The notes beneath the pieces were generated by a model. The model was not told where the DNA came from and did not search any database. It saw only the letters and a program-made list of their open reading frames with translations. A stretch of 64,000 bases of DNA, taken from NCBI GenBank assembly GCA_021464245.1, contig JADCRB010000007.1, positions 5,889,855-5,953,854 of the forward strand, written 5' to 3'. Origin of the DNA: Carallia brachiata (taxonomy: Eukaryota; Streptophyta; Magnoliopsida; Malpighiales; Rhizophoraceae). Below, one piece after another: positions 37,091-53,689 of the stretch. The position numbers and the translations under genes were made by a program. Position 1 is the first letter of the stretch; every line of letters begins with the position of its first letter.

Positions 37091-38070
37091 TTACAACTAC
37101 TCCGACAAGATCATGAGTTTGTGTAACAAAATCTCGAATTATGAATTCTGATTAACTAAAGCATGATAAAGATGATTGACATAGAATCTAGTTGGACAGG
37201 AGGTGGAGAGTCTCGTCCTAGTGATTAGTATTTGGCAAATTCTGCCCAGCTTTGCAATGGGATCAAACATCCCTTCTAGATTTCTAGTTTAATAGACGTG
37301 ATTTCATTTTATTAGTAAGTAATTATATTTTATTGCTTCTTTCAAACTGTAAATTCAGACTGCACAATTGGGCTTTAAAATCGCATTCTAAAAAATATTA
37401 CTTAGTAGGAATTGATGCATGAGGATTTATGTCCTTCTTTCATTGCTTTTGACCTTTTGTTTTGGGGAACTTAGATTGCACATCAATGGATAACAGGTTT
37501 TCTTCGGGTGATTCAATTAAGAGGCAAGTCATTACATCGGCATGGTGCATTCAGATTTTACTCCGAAAAATGATCCCAATATGAATCCATTTCTGCTTGA
37601 TAAGAAAAATGAGTTCTTTAACTAGTCTCCCGCTTGTTGGTTGGTGGGTTAGTTTTTTCTTTTTTCTTTTTTATTTTTTCTTTTTTACAAGAGAGGTCCA
37701 AAAACGAAGGAAGGCTCGTGTCTCAATAGAGTCTCCGAATTGATTGTACAAGAAATACGAGAAATATGATTTTTTCTTTTTTAACAACAACTGCACATGG
37801 TTAAATGGGCATCAACACATGTTGGGGTATTATTAAAAAAAAAAAAAACCAACAAATGTTGGGGTACGTTTGGTTTCAATTGAGAGCCCAAAATTAATTA
37901 ATTAGAGTAAACGGGAATCACTGCAAAGGACACTTTGGTACAAAAATTTTGGCCATTAATATGGCTTGTTACAAATACAACAGAAAAAGTCAGGCTGCCG
38001 CAGCAGCTAATTGCTTTTCATTTGCGTTTGTTGCATTTTCAAACTGCATTCATCAAAGATGAACCTACCT
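37091..38070. other. PG-D 3' flank and PG-E upstream region
   Basis: The first about 200 bases match the 3' flank of PG-E (41749-42000), and from about 37540 the sequence matches the PG-D upstream region. The D/E duplication therefore included flanks on both sides. No gene seen. Confidence 0.6.
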
Positions 38071-38078
38071 TATAAAAC
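38071..38078 (+). promoter_or_regulatory. TATA box of PG-E
   Basis: TATAAAAC lies 113 bases upstream of the start codon, followed by a C-rich and then CT-rich leader. Confidence 0.65.
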
Positions 38079-38183
38079 CAACACCCCCCGGCCCCCCACC
38101 AAAGCTCAAACCGTTCATCGATCTCTGATCAACATCTCAATCTCCATCTCTCTCTGATATTAGCTCTTTCAAAGCAACACAAA

Positions 38184-41100
38184 ATGGCCAATCATCAATG
38201 GAGTTTGAACCTTTTTATTCTACTACTTCTCTTCATTGTCTTCATCATCACCTCGCTATCTTCAAAAGCAAATGCGGCAATAACACACAATATCCTCTCA
38301 TATGGAGCCGAAGCAGATAGCGAAACCGACTCGACCGAGGCCTTTCTAGCAGCATGGTCACAATCCTGTGCCTCAACAAGTCCTTCCACGATCTACGTGC
38401 CCCCGGGGAGGTTCTTTCTAAGAAATGTGGCACTTGAAGGACCATGCAACAACAATGCTATCTTGGTACGCATAGATGGAACATTGGTGGCTCCCTCCGC
38501 TTACTGGGACCCTGATTACCACCCTCATGACTGGATCGTCTTCCGCCGTGTTAATGGGGTTACGTTGTCCGGCGGCATACTCGACGGCCAAGGCACTAGC
38601 TTGTGGTCCTGCAAGAAGGCATCAGCTGCTGGAAGGAATTGCCCTACCGGCGCAACGGTATGTGCCTGAGCTCATCAACTCTCCTATTTCTATATATTAT
38701 AATATAACCCAATTCAAGTTAATTCAACATGGCATTAATCTCCAACAATTTGTGCAACATTATTCTGAAATTTTTTGTTTAGTACTTAAGACAGTTTAAT
38801 TTGTTTGCCTTTGATGGGTCTTTGGTGGAGTAATTGGAAGTGATACTGGGACGGAGGAAACGAGGGAATTCGTCTCTGATTTCCCAACTTTAGTTGTTGG
38901 CAACTCAAAAGTCATTACTTCTATACACGTACAGGTGACAGTTTGGCAGTAATTGCTGACTAATTAGAGGAAACAAGTGGCAAAAAATTATAAATTCTAC
39001 TGTAAATGCTTTTAATTTCAAGTAACTATGTAAGTTTAAGTTTTTGTCCGCTTGTAACTTTATAATTGATGTCATCATAACAACTCAGCGTGTTTAGTTG
39101 AGTTCACAACTTTGTTAAATAAAAAAAAAAAAGAAGAGTAGAGTTCACAACACCTTTTCGCACTATAATTAAGACCACGGTCACCACGCATATTGGACTA
39201 GAAAAATGTAGCTGGACGGACCCTGGGGGCAACGGGCACAGTATTCTATCCAAATTTTTTAAGTTTATTTGGTATATATATATTAATAGTAAGATAATAT
39301 AATATAAAAATATTTTTTGTAATGAATTTAATTATTTTTTAATTGTATTTATTATTTTTAACAAAAATAACGTATTATTATTTTTATCAAGTATGTATAT
39401 TAATATAGAGATGCCAAATTTTTTTTTTCCATGCCAAAAACCCAAAAAAAAAAAAAAAACAAGAAAGTCCCAGCCGTCGGGTGCCCGTCTACATGAACCC
39501 GTCCATCTAACGGGCTCCGGCTGGATTAATCATTAATTATTTTCCCTTTTCTTTATTAAGTAACCGCCGTAAAATTTAAATGAAGGCTGACTCTTTGGAT
39601 GCTACCTTTTGGAAAAGTGGCACGCATCTTATGAAGCCTAAACAAAAAGCTAATTAGGCAACATCGTGAAACAAGAAGGGTTAAAAAAAAAAAAAACCAT
39701 GCACTCGGCTGGTTGCAGTGTCATAAAGTAATATTGTTAAAATCGGTTTCGGACCGATAAATCGACCGGTTTAATCATAACCAGTCAAAAGTTTGAACTG
39801 GTTCATAGTCACTATTACTCTTTAATTCGGATCAGTCTAAACCGGTTAAGAACCAGTCAAAATCGGTAAAAATCGGTGAAAAACTAAACCCGGTTCAACA
39901 AGTTCAAACTGGTATAAAAATTTTATAAATTATAATTTGATCTCAATATTTCTTTAAATTATAATTTAAGTTTTAAATTTAATTAAAACTTTCAATTTAG
40001 TCCTAAATTTATCAAAATTTTCAATTTAATTCTTAAAAATAAAAAAATTAATATTTAATAATCATATATAAGTATTAATTTTTTAAAGTATTTTATACAT
40101 ATATAATAATAATATCGGTTCAAATACCGGTTCGACCGGTTGAACCGGTTGAATTTTGACCCATTAATATTTTCAGTTCGATGACCGGTCCGGTTCTGAC
40201 AACCTTAATCATAAGACATTTGTGTGCCTTGTCACAATGAGAGACTCGAACTCTCAATTTTTACTTTTATCCCTCTGTCTCTTTAGGACTTGAATGCTTT
40301 CTTCTAAATTAAAAAAAGGAAAAAAGTTAAGAAGACAAAAAATAATTATAGTATAGTTATAGACAGTAAAGAGTTTTTTTAAAATAATTATTTGATTTTT
40401 TTTTTTCATTCAAAGTTTATGGTAATACTAGTAAATTTAATATAACATTAGGTATGTTTAATGTTTAGTTTTGAGAAAAATAAATTTTTATTATCTTTTA
40501 AAAACTAAACTCATTGTTATAATTATCTTATAATTATTTTTATATCTTTTTAGTGAAACTCATTAAAAAAAAAAAAAAAAAAGAAAAGGGTTCAAAAGAT
40601 CACATTACTGTCCAAGAGGGTCACGGGGTTCCTAATAATAATCCCATTAAAAATGAAATTCTTTTATAAATATTTGATAATTAATCTACTATTCCTCTTA
40701 GCTCTAAACATTTGTTCCATCCTCCTCTTATGTATACATGCATGAGCATTGAGCAGACACTAGTCTTCGTTGACTCGGTCAACATTGTGGTGAGCGGACT
40801 GACCTCTGCAAATAGCCAATTGAATCACATTGTCATCTTCGGCTGCCGCAATGTCAGAGTGCAAGGGGTGAGGATCTCCGCCGACGGCAATAGCCCCAAC
40901 ACGGACGGCATCCATTTGCAATCATCTACGGGAATAACAATCTATAACTCGTGGATTGGAACAGGTGATGATTGCATCTCAGTTGGCCCCGGCACTAATA
41001 TATGGATTGAAAACGTCGCATGTGGTCCTGGCCACGGTATCAGGTGAAAAACCATTAACTGTACTGGCTGTATTTTGCACTAAATTAACATAATGTTACC

Positions 41101-41748
41101 TTATTATTTGATTATATTATTATGTTGCACTAATTATAGAAGTATTCGAGTGCAGTATTGGAAGCTTGGGCAAGACAACTCAAGAGGCTGGTGTAGAAAA
41201 TGTGACAGTCAGTATGATTACTTTCAGAGGCACCCTGAACGGGGTTCGAATCAAAACTTGGGGGAGACCCAGCAATGGATTTGCTAGAAACATTCTTTTT
41301 CAAAATATTCTCATGAGTAATGTCCAAAATCCGATTATAATTGATCAAAACTACTGCCCCGATAAAAGTTGCCTTGGCCAGGTATCAACCTCCAATTTTG
41401 TAAAATTAGTCAAAACAGCATGAAATCTTGTGTTTACTGTTTAACGATGGAAATTGCTTAATATGAAATATAAACTTTCTTCCTTTTTTTTTTTTTTTTT
41501 TTAATGGTGTGTGTTTTCTATTGAAACAGGCCTCTGGTGTTAAGATTAGTGACGTGACGTACAGTGGCGTCCGCGGAACATCAGCAACACAAGTTGCAGT
41601 GAAATTCGACTGCAGCAATGTATATCCTTGTACAAGATTAACATTGAATGATGTGTTGCTCACTTACGAAAATGGACTAGCTGGGGCGTCTTGCAACAAT
41701 GCTGGTGGAACTGCTTCTGCGGTCGTTTCGCCCACTAGCTGCTTATAA
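38184..41748 (+). CDS. PG-E: exopolygalacturonase-type GH28, intact
   Basis: Exons 38184-38657, 40757-41043, 41156-41381 and 41530-41748 join in frame to 401 aa with GT-AG borders and phases 0, 2, 0. Exons 2 and 3 are each one codon shorter than in PG-A. Signal peptide with a long hydrophobic core, ending SKANA (about residue 32). Motifs: SPNTDG, GDDC, CGPGHG, RIKTWGR. The N-terminal GH28 block is unusual ([13 protein letters not shown] where paralogues have [12 protein letters not shown]), and exon 1 has a few extra residues (DPDYHPHD). Intron 1 is 2.1 kb, against 0.1-0.8 kb in paralogues, swollen by a MITE (39268-39418) and a hAT-like element (39729-40207). It is the nearest paralogue of PG-D. 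Predicted apoplastic pectin hydrolase. Confidence 0.9.
39268..39418. mobile_element. Small AT-rich MITE in PG-E intron 1
   Basis: The left end tttggtatatatatattaat is mirrored by the right end, which ends tctatattaatat...gccaaa when read on the opposite strand as tttggcatctctatattaat. That makes about 20 bp of imperfect terminal inverted repeat around an AT core. No clear target duplication. The core resembles the copy 2 insert at 20461-20690. Confidence 0.5.
39729..40207 (-). mobile_element. hAT-like non-autonomous element, copy 3 (PG-E intron 1)
   Basis: Same family and orientation as 25342-25826: left end taatattgttaaaatcgg, right end ggttctgacaacctta, ACCGGT-rich ends and an AT core with the shared words aattataatttg and caatttagtcc. 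The flanks tcataaag (39721-39728) and atcataag (40208-40215) look like an 8-bp duplication blurred by a one-base shift. Confidence 0.75.
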
Positions 41749-44246
41749 TTACAACTATTGGGACAAAGTTATAATATAATATGTTCTCGAATTAGGGATT
41801 GTGAGTGAATAAAGCATGCATTATGAAGATGCTTGATATAGAATCTAGTTGCGCAGGCGGCGGGAGAGAGTCTCATGCCTTAATCATTTAGTATTTGTGC
41901 AAGCGAGGTTGCTTGTTGTGTGGAGGTGATGATTGTTTGGTCTGTGGTGGTTCTGGCTATTTATGCCCAGCTTTGCAATGTGATCAGACTTCCCTTTCAG
42001 ATTTGATTATATTTATGGTCCAGTCATTATAAATTTCTTGATGGAAAAGAAGGGATCCAAAACAGATTAAGAATCTAGACATTTATGTTGAAAATCGGGT
42101 ATTTTAATCTTAAAGGATTTTAGAATTTTATTGAAAAAAAAAAACCCCACTATTATGTAACTGATGCCGATCTCATGCCTTTAGCTGAAAAATACCAAAT
42201 ATAATGTGACTTTTCATTGCCTTAAATAATTAGACTCGCTCGGATTTGAATAGAAAATTATAGTATTAATTGAAGATAAATATCTTATATCGTAAGTGAA
42301 ATTTTGCTACGTAACTTATAGCAACAATTTATGTGCACCAACATTTTGGTTAATGTTTTTATAAGTCGAATATAATATTTTAAGACACGGGTGGAAATAT
42401 AATGCACACAATATGGCTTTTTAGGCATAGCAGGAGGAAAATCCCAAGAGCACTGATATGCAAGTCTTATGATAAGCCCATGTTATTCCTAACCAGTATT
42501 TTGATTCTTGGATCCATGTCACCGTAGGACTTCCACATTGAGATATTCCGCAAATGCTAATTTTGGGGGTATTATTGGTAGAGCACAACTACTTAACTTA
42601 TTTTTAATAAAGTATAAATCAATACATAATTCATTCAATGAAATTTGAGATATCAGTTCATCTATTTTTTTTTTAACTATTAATTATTTATATTACTACG
42701 TACTCATATACGTTTTATAAAATTATGCGTTCTAAAATTTTCCTATGATTGTGATAATTCCTGTTGTTGCTACCACAGATAGGATGATGAGATATAGGCG
42801 GCTGCAAATACACAAGAGGGAGTACCACAAATGTACAAAATGTACGAGCAATTCTGTAAACAAAACAAAAGGAATCTTATAATCTTCATCATGCGGTGGT
42901 CCAGCAAGATTCACCAATATGGAACAGACATTTGTTTTAGGGGTGTACACTTTCAGAGGAGACGAAGAACCCAATTTTTTTTCTTTAACTTTTCATTCCC
43001 TAGGTGGGCAACAACATAATTGATTAAACTCATATTTCATCTTTAGAGAGAACACCGGAAATTAATCAAAAGATATGATATTGGCACTTCATATTTAACG
43101 CTTGAGGGCCAACGATTTCTCACTGAACCAATAGCTGTTTAGGACGTGTTAATTAAACTTGTAATCATATTAATCTACGTTGGTATGCCGTGTGTGGGCA
43201 TGGGTTCAATAATAGTTTCTTTCGATCCAGTTGAGCTGGACCGGAAGCATCTTTACAAAAGTAAATAGATAAGGCTAGAATTCCATAACTCACACCCAAA
43301 TCCTAGTCTACGCCCTGATAACATGCAATAATTATTCGTCAAATTCTTCTTGAAGCACCAAAGAAGCCAACGTCCTAAGTTGGAAATGAGTTGGGCCGTT
43401 GGGACCAGTAATGGGGCTACATATATTTATGCATTTCTCTGTTTGTCTTACATTAACTTCTCTTTCGTAAAACAAAAAAATATTAATATGCTAGATTCGT
43501 TTTTAAAGTTAAAGATCTCAAGTCAAGCCAGAGTTTTTGTTTGAGCTAATGTAAAAAAAGCACAAAAACTATTACTTTCGTTTTAAGGGATAAAGACATT
43601 GGGTTTCCTTTCATTATTAGCACATTTACATTACAGTACAGTATTCGTGAGTTTGACCATCGAATGATCGTTCGCCATATGCTAATTAGTTTAGGAGTTG
43701 CAACCAATTTTTACAAAGAATACATAAACTTGTTCATAGTCTTGAAAATCCGCCTACCATATGGACATATATAATTAAATGTTTGTTAATTTTACTCTTT
43801 TTTATGTGTATAATTTACTTATAATTTTACAGTATATAATTTTTTTTTAATTTTTAATAGACATTACTTATTGTGTTGTGTAAAATTATGAATAAATTAT
43901 AATTATTAAAAAAGTAAACCAAATTAAAATTCTCTGTATTTTTTTAGTTCATTAAGAGATTCATTGGATTATAAATTATATAATGTAATAAATCTTACAT
44001 CTTCCTTTCCTAAAATTTAAACTTAAGATATCTAAAATAAAAATCTAAACTTTAACCACTGAAGTATTCTCTAAAAACAAAAATTCCTGTATAAATTAAT
44101 GCAAGTTGCAAGCAAAGGCGATTTCTGAAAAGAACATTACTGCCATAAAGAAGCAAAGAGACCCTTCTCAACGATGAGGCTTTAAGCCAAGCCTTTGCCT
44201 TTAATTCTAGCAACCGAGTTAAATTGCGCGGTATGAAAGAAAATCT
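41749..44246. other. Intergenic between PG-E and PG-F
   Basis: The first 0.25 kb matches the PG-D 3' flank. An open frame of 80 codons on the minus strand (42732-42974) is hydrophobic in its second half but matches nothing I recognise. The rest is AT-rich spacer. Confidence 0.45.
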
Positions 44247-44254
44247 TATAAATA
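44247..44254 (+). promoter_or_regulatory. TATA box of PG-F
   Basis: TATAAATA lies 131 bases upstream of the start codon and is followed by a CT-rich leader. Confidence 0.65.
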
Positions 44255-44377
44255 TCTATCAAAACATTGTAACAGCCACACACCCTCTCCCTTAATTTCC
44301 TATCTTGTTCTTTCACTCTAGTCTATAAAATACACATTTCTCATCCAAAATAAGTAAATTAAAATCAAAAATTTTTA

Positions 44378-47300
44378 ATGGCAAAACCAAATATAATTCC
44401 TTCTGTTGTTTCTCTTGTTTTGTTCATTTTCGTTTATATAACCAACGCGAAAAAACACTACAATTTGCTGGAATTCGGGGCAAAACCCGATGGCAAATCG
44501 GACTCGACAAAGGCCTTGGTTGATGCATGGGCAAATGCCTGTCAAAGTGGGGTGCACACCACCATTTACGTACCACCAGGGAAGTTCGTGCTGCGCAATG
44601 TAGCTTTTCGAGGCCCGTGCAAGAGCAACATCAAACTACATCTGCAGGGCACCCTCGTCGCTCCTTCAGATAATTGGAGTACCATTGCGAATGCCGGCCA
44701 TTGGCTTTTGTTTGAGAATGTTCATGGGATTAAGATTCAGGGTGGGATACTTGATGGACATGGCTCTGCTCTCTGGTCTTGCAAAGTTAGTGGTGGAAGG
44801 AGCAATTGCCCTAATGGAGCCATGGTACGTATAATGTTACCAAAAAATAGGAAATGGATACAATTGTAAATAAAGACTCACAATTATACAATTATACTTA
44901 TTAATTACAGTTTTCATGTTTTTTTCTTAAATAATAATCAATTGTTATAATTAAATAAAACGACTTTATATATTCGAATTGTGTTGATTTTATATTTCTC
45001 TATAATAAAAGTAAAAAATTATTATTGCCCACAATAATTAGGGATAATTTTTTATGTTATAGACCTTTGAGGTTTGACTTTCAAAACATGTAGTCTACTT
45101 ATGAAAATCTTCTTCCCAGAAAAGCACTCCTAAAAGATTTTTTAAATTATATTTTGGCCCTGATTTTTCTTATCCACAAAATTTAGTCCCTTTTGTCATC
45201 TCTATACCATTTCAGTCCCAAGGGTTTTAGGTGTGAAAAAAAAAAGGATATTTCTCTGTTTCAACCACAAGAAATGTTTTTGAGTCACTTTCATACATAA
45301 GACAATGATATTAATACTCCTTGCTGTTTGATGCCGAGCATTCTTTGTCTTATATCCACTAGATCAAAATTATTTAATTGCCAGAGTATCCCATGCTTTC
45401 CTCTAATTTATTTAGAGGTTTGAAAATTTCTCATTCTTAATGGTTTTCCCATACGGCGGCCAATGATTAAAACTAAAAATGTATCATAAGCATCTTTATC
45501 AAGAAATTAAGCTTGGGGGCAATACTTACATTACATGCAACGTATTTTGCAATTAGAGTTCTTTTTTTTTTTTTTTAGAGCTGAATGACTCGAGGTTTTT
45601 TTCACTTGCATGTTTAATTTGCAGTCGCTGAGCTTTGTGGGTTCAAGCTATATTGTGATCAACGGCTTAACTTCATTAGACAGCCAGTTGTTCCACATTC
45701 TCATCAAGGACTGCTACAGTGTTAAAATGGAAGGCGTGACAATCTCTGCCTCCAGCACCAGCCCAAACACCGACGGCATCCACGTGCAAACGTCAAGAAG
45801 TCTAACCATCTTGAATTCAACAATCGGAACTGGAGATGACTGCATATCAATTGGTCCCGGTACCGTCGACATGTTGGCGGACAATGTCACTTGTGGTCCT
45901 GGCCATGGAATCAGGTTAAAAATTAATACTCACATATCCCCTGGTATTGATAATTATACAGTAAATTTTCACAGGGGTCATGTTTATATCAAGGTTGTCA
46001 GAACCGAACCGGTCATTAAACCGAAAAGTTGAGAGGTTCAAGATTCAACTGGTTCGACCGGTAAAACCGCAGTTAAACTGGTAAAACCGGTATTTAATAT
46101 TAAATATATAAAAATTAAATTTTTATATATCTTATATAATTATATAAAATGTTATATTATATAAAAATGATAATAAATATTTAAAATAAAGTGTATTTTA
46201 AGAATTATATTAATATTTACATACATTAAGGATATTACAATTAGTATATTTAACAAAATATAATTTATAAAAATTAATTAAAAAATAATATTAATAAATA
46301 GTGGTTAAATATTAATTTTTAAAATTTAAAGATTAAATTGAAAATTTTAATCAATTGAGGACTAAATTAAAATTTTTAGTTAAAATTAGAGTTTTAATTA
46401 AAATTTAAATAAAATTTTAGGTCAAATTATAAATTAAAATTTTTTGATTTAAATTGAACCGGTTCAACCGGTTCAACAAGTCCGATTTTTTACCAGTTTT
46501 CCCGATTTTTGACCGGTTTTTTCTGGTTCAGTCCAAATTCCATTTTTAGGCTTAAACCGGACCGGATCTAGGACCGGTTCCCAGTTTTTTTGATTGAACG
46601 GGCCGGTCCAGTCCGGTTCTTACTTCATTGGTTTATATTAACTTTATATAAAGTCTTCCACCCTGACATGACAATAGATTTTTTGGTTCATTGAGAGACG
46701 TATTGTATTATAAATTATACAATAAAAATAATTTTTTTTATTCTCATAAATCTCATGCTATGTTCTCATAATTAAAATGGAGACCTACAATTAAAGGGTT
46801 TAGTTGTAAAGCACTTGAATTCTAAATGTAGTTATATGTCTGCACATTTAATTGATGGAGCAGTGTGCTGTAGTGCATGGTTATTTATAGCCAGAAGTGG
46901 TAATTTTAAAGGGGGAATCAATCTATGTGGCTGCTTTGGTACAGCGTTGGGAGTCTGGGCTGGAGCCTGGAAGAGCCCGGGGTGCAGAATGTGACAGTCA
47001 AAAGCGTTACTTTAACTGATACTCAAAATGGGTTGAGAATAAAGACATGGGGAAGGCCCAGCAATGCTTTTGCTAAGAGTATCCATTTTAGGCATGCCAT
47101 TATGAATAATGTCCAAAATCCAATAGTAATCGATCAGCGATACTGTACCAGCAACAACGATTGCCCTAGTCAGGTATGTACCTATGAATACACTAAATTA
47201 GATTAAGGGATATTGTTTGGTACGAGAATTAAATCTATGAATTTGTACAATTTTTTGGATGCTATATTCGAAGAAATTGTGCTGCTCAAAAAATAAATTC

Positions 47301-47713
47301 TTAAAAAGAAATTGTAGACAAAGTTACAAATGTATTCTTTAAACAAAATAAGAAAGAAATATCAAAACTTTCTCACTGAGAGAATTTCTTAAAACTCACC
47401 CTCATCATAGATTTTCACAGAAATCTCAGAAATCTTTTCTTTTCTTTTTTTTTTCTTGGATCCTGTTTCTAATTCTTTCCCGGATGATGGACAGGCATCT
47501 GGAGTCAAAATAAGTGACGTTACATACACAGACATCCATGGAACATCTGCAACTGAAGTTGCAGTGAGATTTGAATGCAGTACAGAGCAGCCTTGCACCA
47601 AGATCAAGCTGAAGGACGTGAAGCTGACGTATGGAAACCAAGAAGCTGATGCCTCCTGCAAAAATGCACATGGGAAGGCTTTTGGTCTAGTTCAGCCCAC
47701 GAGCTGTTTATAG
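44378..47713 (+). CDS. PG-F: exopolygalacturonase-type GH28, intact
   Basis: Exons 44378-44824, 45625-45914, 46945-47173 and 47495-47713 join to 394 aa, with phases 0, 2, 0 and GT-AG borders. Signal peptide of about 24 residues (ends ITNA). GH28 signatures present: SPNTDG, GDDC, CGPGHG, RIKTWGR. It is the most divergent member (exon 1 ends GAM where the others end GAT, and MLADNVTC replaces LWIENIAC). It carries a hAT-like element in intron 2, which is 1.03 kb. AATAAA at 47722-47727 is a candidate poly(A) signal. Predicted secreted pectin hydrolase. Divergence from A-E suggests an older duplication and possibly a different expression site. Confidence 0.91.
45990..46630 (+). mobile_element. 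hAT-like non-autonomous element, copy 4 (PG-F intron 2)
   Basis: Perfect 8-bp target duplication, gtttatat, at 45982-45989 and 46631-46638. Ends caaggttgtcagaaccgaac and cttacttcattg. Read as terminal inverted repeats, CAAGGTTGTCAGAACCG and CAATGAAGTAAGAACCG agree at most positions. At 641 bp it is the cleanest member and defines the family. The AT core is close to that of copy 1 at 7523-8202. No open frame. It sits in the sense orientation of the host intron, about 75 bp after the donor site. Confidence 0.9.
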
Positions 47714-48849
47714 AAACGGGCAATAAAATAACTGTTTGCCACGTCCTTTGTCCTCATGATAGCCAAAAAGTTGTCAGGCTGAGTTGTTGGAACCGTGTAG
47801 TCTGCAACGTTATTGCAATAATTAATTCCTGAAAGCTCATTTACTCGAAGCTTATTACTCCTCCTGTCCAGCAATCGGTGCTTGTAATTTTTCACACACT
47901 AGGAAATTTTGGACTAAAGCCAAAAACTTTGAAGAGAAGAGACGGAGCCATTGTTGTTACTTGTGTTAGGAATTGTGCGAGGGCCCCTCAACTCAACCCA
48001 TCAACATTTGATAAGGGACTAGCCCCCATGCTCGGGGCCCCGACCAGGCCGAGGCCCATTTTTCAGTCATTATTACGCAGCTGTCGTGCGATTTTGAGCT
48101 CGGGAGCCCAGGTCTCTTGCAAGCTTAGGCTCTATCAAAATAGTTCATGCCACTTCAGAATTCTCAATTTACCTCTCAAGACTGACTAATACTTACAACA
48201 GATTAAAAACTACTTTTATTTTATACTATCTTACATTATATTCTATACCAAACGCACCATTTGATCCAATCAATTATGGTGTTGACACACTTAACCCACT
48301 TTAGAATTAGGGTTGATATAAAATTTAATAGTCGACTAAATTTTAAGTCGTTCTCACGTTATCTCAAATTAACACTGGGAGTACTTCCAGCTCTAATTTG
48401 TGGATATTTTGCAATCCAACATTGTGGATTCTAAATTTGGTAAAGCTTCCAACACAAAACTCATCAAATATGAAAGAAGGCATCAAATACGAAAACAGAG
48501 ACAGAAACAGACATTTTGGACCTCAACAATTTTCTATGGCTCGCCCTCTATCCATAAATGCGAGCAATTAATTGCATCAAAGACCCAATCTGTACAAGAT
48601 TAAATTTTCAATTTACCTCTAAACTGAATTAACCGTTACTTTATGGAGTACTCTTAAAAAGAAAAGAAATCAGGCGAGCTGCAAAGATGCATTCTACTTG
48701 TATGAAGCAAAACTTGGCGAACCTCAAATGCGTCCTTACGATGGATGTCAATGCCCAAATATCTGATCTATTGCCAATTAACAACGGAAGAAAACCCAAA
48801 TAATAGTAAAGAAATTGCCTTGTTTACAGAAATGGACTAGGGTAACACT
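47714..48849. other. Intergenic, no gene recognised
   Basis: Contains an unusually GC-rich patch (about 47960-48125, with ggggccccgaccaggccgag) that stands out from the AT-rich surroundings and may be a fragment of an LTR or other repeat. No protein similarity was recognised. Confidence 0.45.
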
Positions 48850-48852
48850 TAA

Positions 48853-49796
48853 GGGGTGTTTGGTTTTACTGTTTTTGATTGCTGTTACTATTACTGATTA
48901 TTTATTACTATTGCTGATTATTATTGCTTATAAATAAAATGAAATTATAGTATTTGGTTAAATTAACGTTAGCTGTTGCTGATCAAATAAAAAAAATCAT
49001 TTTAGACATCCTATTTTGTTTTATTAAAATAAATTTTCTTTCTACTTCTAACTAATCTAAACTAATATTCTGAAAATATATCTTATATATTTATAAATAA
49101 AACATCTATTAAATGTGTAAGTTGAAGATCAACTACAATTTATAATAAATATTAAATTTCTAAAATATTGTTTTTATTATGTAAATTACTGTACTTGAAA
49201 AAAATTACTATGTTTATAAAATAAAAATTAAAGAAAAGAGAAAAAAAAGAAAAAAAAGGAAGATACTGGACTTAAAATAATATTTTTTTATGATAAAAAT
49301 ACATGTTAGTACTTACATAGAATTTTAATAAATAATATTATTTTCTTATACTGTGCACAAAAAAATGAAAAAAGAAACTGCTCGGACTTCCCTCCACGTT
49401 CATAAAATTTTAATAAAATAATGTTATTTTATTTTTACTGTTCACAAAAATAGGTTAACAAAAATAATTTTCCTTTAGCTCTCTTGCCGTACGTTAATAA
49501 AAACCAAAAACCGTCCCTCGCAGCCTTCCACAGTGCGCGTACTTTCCTAAAGGCCGAATAGCGTCCCACCCTTGCGGGCTTGTACATGGTGTTTTTAAGG
49601 TTAATTGTATAATTATACTATTTATTAGCTGTCGAAGAAAAAAAAAAAGTTAGAAGAACTTACTTTTCTAATTAGCAATGTTTAGTAAATTCAATCAGCA
49701 ACAACAGCTCCTAAAAAGGGTAACCAAATATTATTTTACTCTATTTTTTGATTTTCAACAACAATAATATTCTTATTAACAAAACCAAACACCCCC
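48853..49796. mobile_element. Tourist/PIF-Harbinger-like MITE (944 bp)
   Basis: Terminal inverted repeats ggggtgtttggtttt and aaaaccaaacaccccc, with the trinucleotide TAA on both sides (48850-48852 and 49797-49799), as expected for PIF/Harbinger-type elements. The subterminal tgattgctgttactattact mirrors the CAATCAG-rich end of 2945-3711, identifying one family. No transposase remnant seen. Confidence 0.8.
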
Positions 49797-50126
49797 TAAA
49801 ACTCAACTAAACTGATCTTCAAACACATGGGACATAATATAAACTAGCAACGCCACAAGCAAACCATTAAAAAAAAAAAAAAAAACAAAGAAATCAAACT
49901 AATTAAAAGAACTGAGAATTCAGAATTAAGCTAAAAACATATGTTGAGACTTCTAGCCCAGATTGTTGAACTGGGAAAGGTTGACTTGAGCTGAGAATTC
50001 AAATCCATAGTACAGTAACAAGATAATGACATTGTACGACACGTTTATTTGGAAATTTTGACAAGGTGTCCGTCAAGATAATCCTGAGATGTAATAAGTA
50101 CATTAAAGGTCATGAAATCTTCGTTG

Positions 50127-53589
<3,463 letters not shown>

Positions 53590-53689
53590 TCAATTCTTGG
53601 TCAAGGACACAAACGTTCGAAAGATATTTAGGTCTAGTTCCAAGTCAACAAAGGCGTTCCAGTGTTTTGATCACATTTGCAATTTTTTT

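Noticed and set aside
42732..42974. 80-codon minus-strand frame with two hydrophobic stretches
   Set aside because: No similarity recognised, no promoter or splice partner seen, and the length is within chance expectation for this composition.
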